Below, one piece after another: positions 1-8,614 of a DNA stretch of 60,145 nucleotides (position 1 is its first letter; each line of letters starts with the position of its first letter). Under the pieces are notes generated by a model. The model saw only the letters and a list, made by a program, of their open reading frames with translations. It was not told the origin of the DNA and ran no database searches. Both the position numbers and the translations under genes were made by a program. The stretch lies in NCBI GenBank assembly GCA_017548075.1, contig JAFYNL010000015.1:1-60145 (forward strand). The letters are read 5' to 3'. Source of the DNA: Bacteroidaceae bacterium. Its GTDB lineage: Bacteria; Bacteroidota; Bacteroidia; Bacteroidales; Bacteroidaceae.

Positions 1-33
1 CATCCTGAGCCAGGATCAAACTCTTCATCGTTA
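1..33 (-). rRNA. rrs: 16S ribosomal RNA, 5' end only
   Basis: Read on the minus strand, the first bases spell the universal 16S 5' region AGAGTTTGATCCTGGCTCAG. The gene runs off the left edge of the window, so only about 30 bases are present and the exact mature 5' end is approximate. An rRNA-type promoter lies upstream at 294-324, leaving a leader of about 250 nt. Confidence 0.93.
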
Positions 34-293
34 AGTATCTTTTGTGGCTGCACTTAAGCAGCTACTAATGTCTGTTTCAATGACGCTTGTCCCGGACTGC
101 TGTTTCTCTATCCTATTCGGATATTGACGGTTCTACATTCGACTGCTTGTGTTGCCACAAACAGTTGCTTACGTACTTGTTTCTTGTACTACAATCTCTG
201 TCTATGTAAATCTTTCAAAGAGCGTACTCCAAAAGGAGCGCATCAAAGGTCGGCCACCCCATCAGAGAGGCGGCTTCACCTCATTTGCGGCTG

Positions 294-324
294 CAAAGGT
301 ACGGCTTTTCCACAAACTGACAAA
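294..324 (-). promoter_or_regulatory. rRNA operon promoter
   Basis: On the minus strand a -33 TTTG (321-324) and a -7 TACCTTTG (294-301) are separated by exactly 19 bp, the Bacteroidetes sigma-ABfA arrangement. It points at the 16S gene. The bases between it and the 16S start (about 34-293) hold no convincing gene and are read as the rRNA leader. Confidence 0.8.
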
Positions 325-407
325 ACTTTCACAGACTTTTTTCAAAAAAAGATGAAATTTTGCCTCATATACATTATATATTATATACACGCGAGAAAGG
401 AAAGATG

Positions 408-442
408 AAAAAAGGCAGGTATGCCTTGATTGCATACCTGCC
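408..442 (-). terminator. Rho-independent terminator before the rRNA operon
   Basis: A perfect 11-bp inverted repeat (414-424 with 432-442, 7-nt loop) is followed on the minus strand by a run of T (plus-strand AAAAAA at 408-413). It would stop transcription coming from the BspA remnant and the 56-residue gene before it enters the rRNA promoter. Confidence 0.8.
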
Positions 443-486
443 ATAATATTCGTTCATTGCAGTTTCGAACCGCAACCTAAACTTTA

Positions 487-657
487 CTACCATTCATCGT
501 CCCACAGGTTTCGGTTATGTATTTCTTTCGTCAACGCTCCGCCTGGATCTTGCGGGTCATCTGTCCACACATCCTGACTTGTTGTGGATTCGGATACCAA
601 ATGTTTTGTCAGAATCTCTATCTGAATCATTTGGGGAGCCTTATATTTTAATTTCAT
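487..657 (-). CDS. Small 56-residue protein of Prevotella type
   Basis: This short frame opens with ATG at 657 and encodes 56 residues, starting MKLKYKAPQMIQIEIL and ending WDDEW. The MKxKYxAP...I.I start followed by an acidic, glycine/proline-containing tail resembles short uncharacterised proteins common in Prevotella and Bacteroides. It begins 8 bp after the stop of the BspA remnant, so it was probably the last gene of that transcript, with the terminator at 408-442 closing the unit. There is no signal peptide or membrane segment. The function is unknown. The start has an AT-rich upstream region, as is usual in this phylum. The insertion of the mobile element upstream may have cut it off from its native promoter. 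Confidence 0.6.
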   Translation of the reverse strand: MKLKYKAPQMIQIEILTKHLVSESTTSQDVWTDDPQDPGGALTKEIHNRNLWDDEW

Positions 658-665
658 AGTTAGTT

Positions 666-2048
666 TTATTTAACGATTACCTTCTTTCCATTTATGATAT
701 TAAGGCCTTTCTGTGCCGTGCTCAAACGCAGTCCAGCGATGTTGTAAATAGCCTCTTCTTCATTTGGACCGGCAGAAGTGATAGCTATGCCCGTAGGATC
801 ATCGTCCTCATCTTCAAAGAAAATCTTCAAAGCTTTGACACCAGCAACACTTTCCGTTGGCAATTGCAAGTATGCTTTGCCAGCTGCAAGAATGCCATCA
901 TTTGAGAGCGTGTAGAATGCGACGCCATGACTGCCATTGGAAAGAATGAAGTTCGTGTTGTCCTCTTCAGTTGGATAAATAGTAATGGCTGTTGTCACAC
1001 CTTTCAGCAGATTTGCGTAGAACATAGCTGTTGTTTTTTCAGGAATAATATACTCACCTGGTGTACCTACGATATAAAGTCCTTCGCCAACGGGTACTTC
1101 TGTTACCTGCGTGAGCACCAATTTGCCTGTTGTTGGATTAAAGCCACTGGCAATATATGCTTTGATACCAGTAATCCCAGAAAAGTCTAATGGCCTATAA
1201 GAACAGAATGTTGCAAAGCCCGTACTTCCTACTGTTACTAAATATGGATTAAGATTAGAATCGTGATAAGGAATTTCAACTATTCTTTTGAATTCCTTCC
1301 AATAATTCGCAGCTTTGTATGCAGCCTTACTTCCAACAGGAACATAAAGAGTCGCATTTGAGCGATTAGAGAAGGTGTTTTCCTCAATTTCAACAGGTGT
1401 CCCATTTTCTACAGTTACAGAGATTAGATTGCTGCAGCCATCAAAAGCCTTCCTGCCAATGCTCGTCACACTGTAAGGAATAGTAATAGAAGCTAAATCG
1501 CAACAATCTGCAAAAGCTTGAACGCCAATACTTGTCACATTGTTGGGAATGATAATAAAAGATAAACCAACACGTCCAAGGAATGCACCATTGGCAATGC
1601 TTGTTATTGCGTCCGGAATAATGGTATTAACACAGCCGGAAATAAGGGTGTTCGTTGCTGTTTCAATAATAGCATTGCAGTCGTCGCGAGAATCATATAT
1701 GTTATTTTCTGGTTCAACATTGATAGATGTTAGATTGCTGCAACGAGAAAAAACATGATTGCCTATGCTTGTCACACTGCTGGGAATTGTGAGTGAAGTC
1801 AAGTTGCTGCAACCATGAAAGGCTTGATTGCCAATGCTTGTGACGCTGCCAGGAATTATGATAGAAGTCATACTATTACAGCCCTGAAAGGCCGCATTGC
1901 CGATGCTCGTCACTGTTTCGGGTATGATAGTGTTTTTACACCCAACAATCAAACTATTTGTTGCTGTTTCAATTATTGCATTGCAGTTGTCGCGTGAATC
2001 AAACTTAGTGTTATCCTGATTCACAACAATAGAGGCTAAACCACTACA
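666..2048 (-). pseudogene. BspA-like leucine-rich repeat protein, C-terminal part, cut by the mobile element
   Basis: The frame encodes repeated BspA/TpLRR units (pattern TSIGxxAFxxCSxLTSIxIPxSV), then a non-repeat region and a C-terminal tail of the form GLRLSTAQKGLNIINGKK, typical of secreted Prevotella proteins. There is no signal peptide, and the open frame only begins inside the mobile element: a GTG at 2024 is the first possible start, and reading further upstream meets a TGA at about 2084 in element DNA. The missing N-terminus lies at 21453-21855 on the same strand. Joined at the common TGTA, the pieces give a continuous 593-residue frame with a normal repeat (AFLYCSGLASI) at the joint. 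BspA proteins are surface adhesion proteins. This copy is presumably inactive while the element is integrated, though element excision could restore it. Confidence 0.85.
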
Positions 2049-2058
2049 ATTAGAGTAT
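2045..2058. other. att: Attachment site junction, cargo side
   Basis: TACA (2045-2048, TGTA on the minus strand) is the crossover-region sequence shared with the other end, and TTAGAG (2050-2055) directly inside the element is one integrase-type arm. Left of it the BspA frame continues without a break. Confidence 0.65.
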
Positions 2059-2219
2059 TTGCAAGCTGCTTTATATCAACGACTTGCAAGTTAAATGGTA
2101 GAAAAGTGACGGCGAAGATTCTGGAAATATTGGAAAAAATGAAGATTTAACGTTTTTAACTTTTTATAACATGGTACGGAGTCAACAATCAAGTGCTATA
2201 CATACCATATATTTCATGT

Positions 2220-3740
2220 TTATGTGCCTTTTATTATCACCCAATGACCTTCTTTGCGACCTCCTTCACGGGTTAGAACGCCCAATGACTGGAGTTGAGA
2301 GATATATCGCTGAAGTGTACGAAACTTGACATCTATCTTTTGTGCTAATTCACTTGTCGTAATACTAGGAAACTTTTGTATCTCAGAAATGATAATCTCC
2401 TGAATTTCAGACAATTCTTTTACGCCATCTTTTACGCCATCTTTTACGCCATCTCTATTCAAAATGACCTTATCTACAACGAAATCGGGATGGCATGGAA
2501 TGTCTATCAAGAAGTAGGTTCTTTCTTCGTCCGTCTCAATAGTTGCTTGCGGCGAACCGTTTTCACGCAGTTCATCTTGTATGGTTGGTATGCCTGTAGC
2601 CCTTCCTTCAGTAAGATCCAACTCTTTTAAAAACTCACCGAGCCGACGATTACGATAACGACGAGAACGAAGCGACTGACCTATGCGAACGGCTTCCATC
2701 GGTATAGTATGGTTCGGGCCAGAGAAACTCAATATCGATATACGTTCTGGCTCAATGGTTATCTCCACAGGCTCTTGAATCGTCCAATCGCGATGATATA
2801 GACTATTCACAACAGCTTCTTCCAATGCCTGATAGGGATAGTTGTAGAACGTTATCGACTGTTCTCTGTCCTTGGGTTTGATAATCTGCTTTTTGATGAC
2901 ATTAGTACGCAGGTAACTTAGCGTCTCCCGTATCATGGTAGGCACACAGCCTCTGATAGGTTCCACCTCAATAAGGTTGTTGGGGTTCTTTTCGCGTCCC
3001 TCTGGAAAGAGTACGATTTCCACCTGTGCTTGTTTGAAGAAGCGGTCGGGATGCTCAGCAAACATCATAGCTGCTACATTCTTGATGCGATTCCCTTCTG
3101 GTACTGGTTCTAATAAGTCCATCTGCTCCAGAACATCTTCCATGTGGTCGGTCAGCGGAATGTCAGCAAGGCTGCTCTTCACCTTCACCAGATAGTCATG
3201 CAGGAGCAATGGAGATATGTCTGTCAGTTTGATGTCATCGTTGCCCCTGTCATCAAACGGCATACGGTTGGCAAGGTTAATTAGTTCCCGTTCATATTCG
3301 TCCTTGGGGACGATACTGCTGCTGTTGTAGCGGATGTAGTAGTTGTATGTCTTCTGTTTCGCCGTAATTTGGTCGGGTACCTTGTAGGGACGACGCTCAC
3401 CAGGCGACACCTTAATAACGAGTATGGTCTTGCCGTCCACCTCTTCCACGTATAGTCGTGGCTGATAGTACGGGCGTATCAGGTTGTTGAAGCCCACCAT
3501 CTCCTTCTCGATTGGCTCTATCTGGTCTGGGTTGATGCCAATCACAGGACGGATGGCACGACCGTTCTCCTCCTTTACGCCAACTACGATGTAACCGCCG
3601 CCAGTTTCGTCAAAGTCATTGGCGAACGCACAGATGGTGCGGTATATGGCATCGGGATTCCAGCCCGTCTTGTACTCCAAGCGGTCACCTTCCACGGCAC
3701 GACCGCTGAGCAGTTCTTCTATGTTAATCGGTAGTCTCAT
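2220..3740 (-). CDS. AlbA/Schlafen-type DNA-binding ATP-binding protein
   Basis: This 506-residue protein looks like the COG2865 family. An N-terminal AlbA_2 (Schlafen-like) domain spans about 15-150 (ExDRLEYK, GGGYIVVGVKEENG). A middle GHKL-like HATPase_c_4 segment spans about 290-400 (EEAVVNSLYHRDW, then a GRATGIPTI turn), and a C-terminal winged-helix segment about 440-505 (ITTSELAQKIDVKFRTLQRY). Before the winged helix, three in-frame DGVK repeats come from a 12-bp tandem repeat at about 2424-2455. Such proteins are annotated as transcriptional regulators but are also common in defence islands. It is the last cargo gene, about 160 bp inside the attachment site. Its cellular role here is unknown: it may regulate the element or act against phage. 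Confidence 0.75.
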   Translation of the reverse strand: MRLPINIEELLSGRAVEGDRLEYKTGWNPDAIYRTICAFANDFDETGGGYIVVGVKEENGRAIRPVIGINPDQIEPIEKEMVGFNNLIRPYYQPRLYVEEVDGKTILVIKVSPGERRPYKVPDQITAKQKTYNYYIRYNSSSIVPKDEYERELINLANRMPFDDRGNDDIKLTDISPLLLHDYLVKVKSSLADIPLTDHMEDVLEQMDLLEPVPEGNRIKNVAAMMFAEHPDRFFKQAQVEIVLFPEGREKNPNNLIEVEPIRGCVPTMIRETLSYLRTNVIKKQIIKPKDREQSITFYNYPYQALEEAVVNSLYHRDWTIQEPVEITIEPERISILSFSGPNHTIPMEAVRIGQSLRSRRYRNRRLGEFLKELDLTEGRATGIPTIQDELRENGSPQATIETDEERTYFLIDIPCHPDFVVDKVILNRDGVKDGVKDGVKELSEIQEIIISEIQKFPSITTSELAQKIDVKFRTLQRYISQLQSLGVLTREGGRKEGHWVIIKGT

Positions 3741-3829
3741 ATCTTGTAAACGTTTGGTTGACTTGTTCTATTGTCATTTTCACTGTCTATGCCTGATAAC
3801 TCTCCTTTGTCATTTTAGTTCCTCTACAC

Positions 3830-4717
3830 TCACTCTATCAATTTCTTCTCCAACAATCTTTTGTAAAAAGATGGTGACATCCCCCAACTCTCTATACTAT
3901 AGTTGAATAGGTCAACTATTTTATTTAATAACTGATTCGTAGAGAGATTTTTCCATGACTGTGTGAACTTATCGAGACAATCATTGGTATGTTCATTATT
4001 ATAGCCTATAATTATTTCAAGAGAATTCTTCTGAGGAATTATGTTTATAAAAAAACAGTCTATTATTTGGCCATTTTGAATTCCTTCTGTAAAATTTACA
4101 AAAGTATCGTCAAACATAAAATAAGTAGAGGTGCCTGATGCAAAAACAGGAATAAAAGGATATGTTAGATGTAGAAAGGTGAATTTGTTTTGTGGTTTAA
4201 CAATTTCTGTTTCAAACACCCCTTTGTAATACCTCAAATCTTCCAACCCTAATTTTTCACCTAATAACAATTCAAATTTGACATTGTCTTCGATCAAAGT
4301 CCCATTATATCTTTCTATATTAAATTCCTTTTTTCTAATTTCTGAACACAAGCTTCGATACGAAAATAAGAGTTGAGAATGATAATCGTCAAAGTCAATT
4401 AATTTCCCTTCGATAGGCTTGAATAGAGCACTATCATGTTCGCTACAAAAGAGAGGATATGAAATAGCTTGCCCTATCCCAACCTTTTTTATCTCTACAA
4501 TTTCATCATCATTTATCCGACGATAGACATCTTTTATTCGTGCTTCGTATAGATGCCCGTTCTCGGCAACATTATCTAAGATTCCATTCCTCTGGAGAAG
4601 ATGGCTATTGATAGCGGCTTTTTGGCAATTGGGACACAAACATGGCCACTTTTTCTTTTCAACAAACCGTTCTACTTCGTCGATTTTGTTTGCAATCTCC
4701 AAGTATTCGTTATCCAT
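3830..4717 (-). CDS. Hypothetical cargo protein with N-terminal cysteine/histidine cluster
   Basis: The 295-residue product is not recognised. Its N-terminus has CLCPNC followed by AINSH (about residues 26-39) and a later CSEHDS (about 93), which could bind a zinc ion. The CxxC...SH layout is reminiscent of zinc modules seen in nuclease-like defence proteins, but no HNH or other catalytic motif can be made out. There is no signal peptide or membrane helix. It lies 128 bp downstream of the HIRAN gene and 89 bp upstream of the AlbA-type gene, on the same strand. A possible -7 box (TAATTTTG, plus 4744-4751) suggests it may have its own promoter. Base composition is more AT-rich than the flanking chromosome. 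Confidence 0.6.
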   Translation of the reverse strand: MDNEYLEIANKIDEVERFVEKKKWPCLCPNCQKAAINSHLLQRNGILDNVAENGHLYEARIKDVYRRINDDEIVEIKKVGIGQAISYPLFCSEHDSALFKPIEGKLIDFDDYHSQLLFSYRSLCSEIRKKEFNIERYNGTLIEDNVKFELLLGEKLGLEDLRYYKGVFETEIVKPQNKFTFLHLTYPFIPVFASGTSTYFMFDDTFVNFTEGIQNGQIIDCFFINIIPQKNSLEIIIGYNNEHTNDCLDKFTQSWKNLSTNQLLNKIVDLFNYSIESWGMSPSFYKRLLEKKLIE

Positions 4718-4845
4718 ATGTATAGTTGCTTGTTTGATATTAACAAAATTATAAGATGTATTACTATTTAACCTTCATCAAGAAAGAACAAAATTATTGT
4801 ATCAGTCATGTTACAGAAAAGGGGTGGGCACAAATAATTGCTTTG

Positions 4846-5838
4846 TTACTCTTGAACAATAAGATTGATTTGAAAATACTCTTGTATGTATTTTATTAAA
4901 GATTCATATTGAGACCTTGTTTTCCTTTTTCCATTTAATTCATTCAGATCTTTTAATGTTATAACATATTCCTTTCCCCTTTCAAATTCTGTGAAGAAAG
5001 ATTTGAGACCTAAAACCAGTTTTTCATAACATTGGCGTGGTTTCAAGTCATCATAAACTATTTCGAACACAATTTGAATTTGTTTTTCATCTGTTATAGA
5101 GAATGATAGTAACTTGCCCTCAAGTGGACCATTCTGCTCAGCTCTTACATTTAAATACTTTGAGTTCAAACGGCCAAAGAATCTATGCCTTTTTGCTTCA
5201 CATTCCAATTGATTGTCATATCCACTTCTTAAAATAAAATCATGTCCAATAAGAGCATTTAAATACTCCGTGTATTTTTCAAATATTTCATTGGGAATAT
5301 TGGCTATAGCCTGTACAACAACATGATTACTGTATTCCATCTTCCTATCCACATGAACATGTGCTGACAACGTAGCATGAAGTGTATCAAATGGTTCTGA
5401 AGAAACAGAAAAATGATAATTTTCGCTCATACTCAATAATTCTAATACATCTTCCGTCTCACTCCGACTAATATACCCTACACATTTGTCTTGGAAAAAC
5501 ACGGCAATTGCATTATGGTCATGTGGATTGTCTGGTTCTTTAACTAATTCAAGTTTGTCGCCAACCTTTATTCCAACAGCTCTTTCTTGGAATGCATCAT
5601 AATAGTCATGATGTCTTAAGCCTACAACCCAAAATTCTTCTTCTAATATCTCTGTGTATGAGACTTCTATGCCTGAATCTTTTGAATTTGACATTTCTAC
5701 AATGTCAAATTCCACATCTGGAAGGTCGTCGAATATTTGATAAACTGTTCGATAGTAACCTCCGACGATTGTTCCTGGATAAAAAGATTTGAGATGCTTT
5801 TGAGTAAAAAAATCGTTTGCCATAATCAAATAAGACAT
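4846..5838 (-). CDS. HIRAN-domain protein, candidate Zorya accessory factor
   Basis: The 330-residue protein contains a HIRAN domain at about residues 60-150: VVGLRHHDY, then EPDNPHDHNAIAVFF and VGYISRSE. HIRAN domains bind DNA ends, single-stranded DNA or stalled forks, for example in the SNF2 protein HLTF. Here the domain is encoded apart from the SNF2 enzyme, in the gene directly after zorD. A TTG at 5847 overlaps the zorD stop, and the first ATGs in frame are at 5838 and 5823; 5838 is used here. The near-overlap implies co-transcription and probably translational coupling with zorD. The C-terminal ~180 residues match nothing I recognise. I infer that it helps the helicase or nuclease step find phage DNA. 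Confidence 0.75.
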   Translation of the reverse strand: MSYLIMANDFFTQKHLKSFYPGTIVGGYYRTVYQIFDDLPDVEFDIVEMSNSKDSGIEVSYTEILEEEFWVVGLRHHDYYDAFQERAVGIKVGDKLELVKEPDNPHDHNAIAVFFQDKCVGYISRSETEDVLELLSMSENYHFSVSSEPFDTLHATLSAHVHVDRKMEYSNHVVVQAIANIPNEIFEKYTEYLNALIGHDFILRSGYDNQLECEAKRHRFFGRLNSKYLNVRAEQNGPLEGKLLSFSITDEKQIQIVFEIVYDDLKPRQCYEKLVLGLKSFFTEFERGKEYVITLKDLNELNGKRKTRSQYESLIKYIQEYFQINLIVQE

Positions 5839-5843
5839 TAAAT

Positions 5844-8600
5844 TCAATTGATATTTGCCACTATGTTAAAAAGCCTCGCTCCCAATTCTTCCACCTTAAC
5901 TTCTGCCTTTTCTGTGGGATAGATAGTGGAAGTGGCCAAATGACTTTTGCGGGCAAGCAAATCATCAAGTGTCACATCAAAGGCTTGGAAGTTTGGGCTG
6001 ACGGCCATAGGATAATAGACATAGACATCCTTTGTCTGTCCTATTCTATAGGCACGGTCAGTTGCTTGCCCTTCCTTTGCAGGATTCCAATGGCGACTAT
6101 AATGAATTACATGGTTAGCCGCTGTGACATTGAGACCTGTGCCGGCAGCAATAGGCGACATAATGATGACGTTGAAGCCCTGTTTCTCCTTGAATGCGTC
6201 AACGCTTGCTTGACGCGAAAGATTGTTGACAGACTTCGTGCTTGCTGGAGTATCGCCATTGACAATCTTGGCAACAATCCCATATTGTTCCCACACAAGA
6301 CGTTGAAGCAGTCGTTGTATTTCCCTACGCTCAGAGAAAATGATTACTTTCTCATTACGCTGTTTTATGCGATTGAGGAAAGCAACCGTTACCTGCAATC
6401 GAGCTGAAGTATTGATAAGTTCCGGCAGTTCCCTGTCATGCAACGTAGAGTCGTAGAGATATGGATGTTCTGACACCTCGCGAATATCTTGGATTGTCAG
6501 GAGGATGTTCGGTTGAATACCATTAACATAGTCACTCACCACATGCTGATAGGTATCTTCTTGGACTTTGGGCATATCCCTCCTCTCTTTGATTTCTATC
6601 TTCTCTGGCAGGTCTCGCGCAACATCGCTTTTTACACGTCGCAAGAAATGCAGGCCCAACGTCTCGTGTATCTCATTGCCGATTGCCAGAAGGTCTGTAT
6701 CTTCGTTCCTTAACGGACTCTGGTATTTTGCAGCGAAAGCCTTTGCATTTCCTAGCAGCCCAGGTACGCAGAAATCCATGATGCACCATAAATCCAAGAG
6801 TGTGTTCTCAACAGGTGTTCCAGTCATCGCTATTTTGAAGGTACATTTTAAGGCCTTGGCTGCATTTGTCACCAACGTGCCAGGCGTTTTAATCTTCTGC
6901 GCTTCGTCCAACACAACGACCTCGAAATCCACAGCACAGAAGTTCAACTGTGAATTTCGCATCGTTTCATAACTGGTGAGAATCAGGCTCAAGTCCTGCA
7001 TGGCATTTATGACTTGCTGATTAAATTGGCGTGGAACATCAGAGGCCATTAGGCGTTGCACTTTCAAAGCTGGCTCAGCAAAGAATCGCTTGTATTCTGC
7101 TTCCCAATTCTCCAAAAGAGTGACTGGCGCAACAATCAAATAGGGCTTATGCCTCTCGTGGTTTCTTGCGTGCCAATCGAGGAAGTATAACACTTGCAGG
7201 GTCTTACCCAATCCCATATCATCTGCCAGAAGGCATCCGCCAGCATGATTCAAATACAGATGTTGCAGCCAAGCAATACCTTCCTGTTGATGTGGTTTCA
7301 GTTGGAAATCTGGAATGAGGTAGTTGTTTTTGTAAAGAGTGTAGCGTCCTTCGTCAACCAAGTTCGACCGTTCTTGCTTGTAACCAAGTTCTTCAGCATT
7401 CTCTTCAATGATCAACACCTCACGTCCGTTCCTGTTACGTTCGATGGGCTTGTCTGGGTGCGACAACTGTTCACGCGCCATTTGAGCAAGGAACTTTGCG
7501 TCATCCAAGCCTATCATAGCATCCTCGTATGAGAGTATATCCTTACCTTGTGATTCTGCTTCTTCAATGAGTTCTTCAAATTCTGCCAGTTCTTCCTCAT
7601 CCTCAAATTGAATATTCGTGGTGCCGTTCTCTGGTGTTTCCACCTGCGCCCCAGCCACCCATTGTGATTTATAAGGACTGATGAAGGGGTAGAACTTAGG
7701 TTTGTAAACACCTATTTCGATAACACGGTCGCTATAGAAGTCTGACAAGTCAAACTGTTCTGGGTCAAAGTATTCAGTTGGGTGTTCTATAACGTCCTTT
7801 ATCTCCTCTTTGGTGTGGAATCTGCATTTGCGTTGTTTCAGAGGTTCCAACTGTTTCTGCTGTTCGTCATTAAAGATGATTCTGGTTCTTTCGCCCGCCT
7901 CATTCTGAACAGGATAGACGGACATCATCCGACGTGACCGTTCAAATGTATTTTGAAAACTGTCATTCTGTGCCACATCCAATGACGGAAGCACCTTCAT
8001 CCCATCTTCTTCTCTTGAAACAGAGAGTTTGATGGTCTCTGGAGCATAGACGTTTTCGTTTTCCAAATAACTATCAAGAAGGCAACCACACGCTTTAGCT
8101 TGCTCCTTAATTATGGCAAAGTGCCTGAGGTTAAATGACAGGTCTTTTTGCTCACTACCAGCAGAGTTGAAATATTCTACAAGTTCGAACAACTTATACA
8201 GTGGTTCTTTCAATAAGTATCTGTCTTTCCCACATTCAACGACGTTTCCAGTTCTTTGGAAAGGAATGATATTACCATTAGGAAGAGAGGTGACGAGTTC
8301 CAGATGATATTTGAAGTTCTGTTCGTTCAACATTCCGTCGCCTTGAAGTCTAACACCTTTAGCGTAATACGATGGGATGCCAAGTAGCATTTGGTCAAAA
8401 TTACTTAGCAGGTAAATACAATCAAAAGGCACAATAATTTCATTTTCCTTGATGATTGCATTGCCATTGTCGGCCAACATGGAGAGGGGCAGATAATAGA
8501 TGCTGTCATCTGTCTCTTGCCATTGAGAGCAAGGGATAATCTTGCCATTATTTATGGAAGTGAAGGTAAAACCTGCTGAAGTAATAGTATTTGACAACAT
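5844..8600 (-). CDS. zorD: ZorD-like SNF2 helicase of a Zorya anti-phage system
   Basis: This 918-residue protein has a long N-terminal region (1-430) of unknown fold and a full SNF2 helicase module at about 435-880. Visible are the Q-like LKPHQQEGIAWL, Walker A DDMGLGKT near 460, DEAQ near 565, TGTPVEN for motif III, and motif VI ATDRAYRIGQ near 852. In type I Zorya, ZorD is the SNF2-type effector that acts on invading DNA once the ZorAB motor has sensed damage at the envelope. No Mrr-like or other nuclease motif is obvious after the helicase. The ATG at 8600 is preferred to the TTG at 8606. It sits 14 bp after zorC and overlaps the HIRAN gene's TTG. Confidence 0.82.
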   Translation of the reverse strand: MLSNTITSAGFTFTSINNGKIIPCSQWQETDDSIYYLPLSMLADNGNAIIKENEIIVPFDCIYLLSNFDQMLLGIPSYYAKGVRLQGDGMLNEQNFKYHLELVTSLPNGNIIPFQRTGNVVECGKDRYLLKEPLYKLFELVEYFNSAGSEQKDLSFNLRHFAIIKEQAKACGCLLDSYLENENVYAPETIKLSVSREEDGMKVLPSLDVAQNDSFQNTFERSRRMMSVYPVQNEAGERTRIIFNDEQQKQLEPLKQRKCRFHTKEEIKDVIEHPTEYFDPEQFDLSDFYSDRVIEIGVYKPKFYPFISPYKSQWVAGAQVETPENGTTNIQFEDEEELAEFEELIEEAESQGKDILSYEDAMIGLDDAKFLAQMAREQLSHPDKPIERNRNGREVLIIEENAEELGYKQERSNLVDEGRYTLYKNNYLIPDFQLKPHQQEGIAWLQHLYLNHAGGCLLADDMGLGKTLQVLYFLDWHARNHERHKPYLIVAPVTLLENWEAEYKRFFAEPALKVQRLMASDVPRQFNQQVINAMQDLSLILTSYETMRNSQLNFCAVDFEVVVLDEAQKIKTPGTLVTNAAKALKCTFKIAMTGTPVENTLLDLWCIMDFCVPGLLGNAKAFAAKYQSPLRNEDTDLLAIGNEIHETLGLHFLRRVKSDVARDLPEKIEIKERRDMPKVQEDTYQHVVSDYVNGIQPNILLTIQDIREVSEHPYLYDSTLHDRELPELINTSARLQVTVAFLNRIKQRNEKVIIFSERREIQRLLQRLVWEQYGIVAKIVNGDTPASTKSVNNLSRQASVDAFKEKQGFNVIIMSPIAAGTGLNVTAANHVIHYSRHWNPAKEGQATDRAYRIGQTKDVYVYYPMAVSPNFQAFDVTLDDLLARKSHLATSTIYPTEKAEVKVEELGARLFNIVANIN

Positions 8601-8614
8601 ACACAAATCGAAAA

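Noticed and set aside
2048-2058. ATACT (N-part) / ATACT (C-part) as an alternative crossover for the element
   Set aside because: It also keeps the frame but would give AFLYSNC, two residues too long for the repeat, and it does not centre the inverted arms; the TGTA crossover satisfies both.
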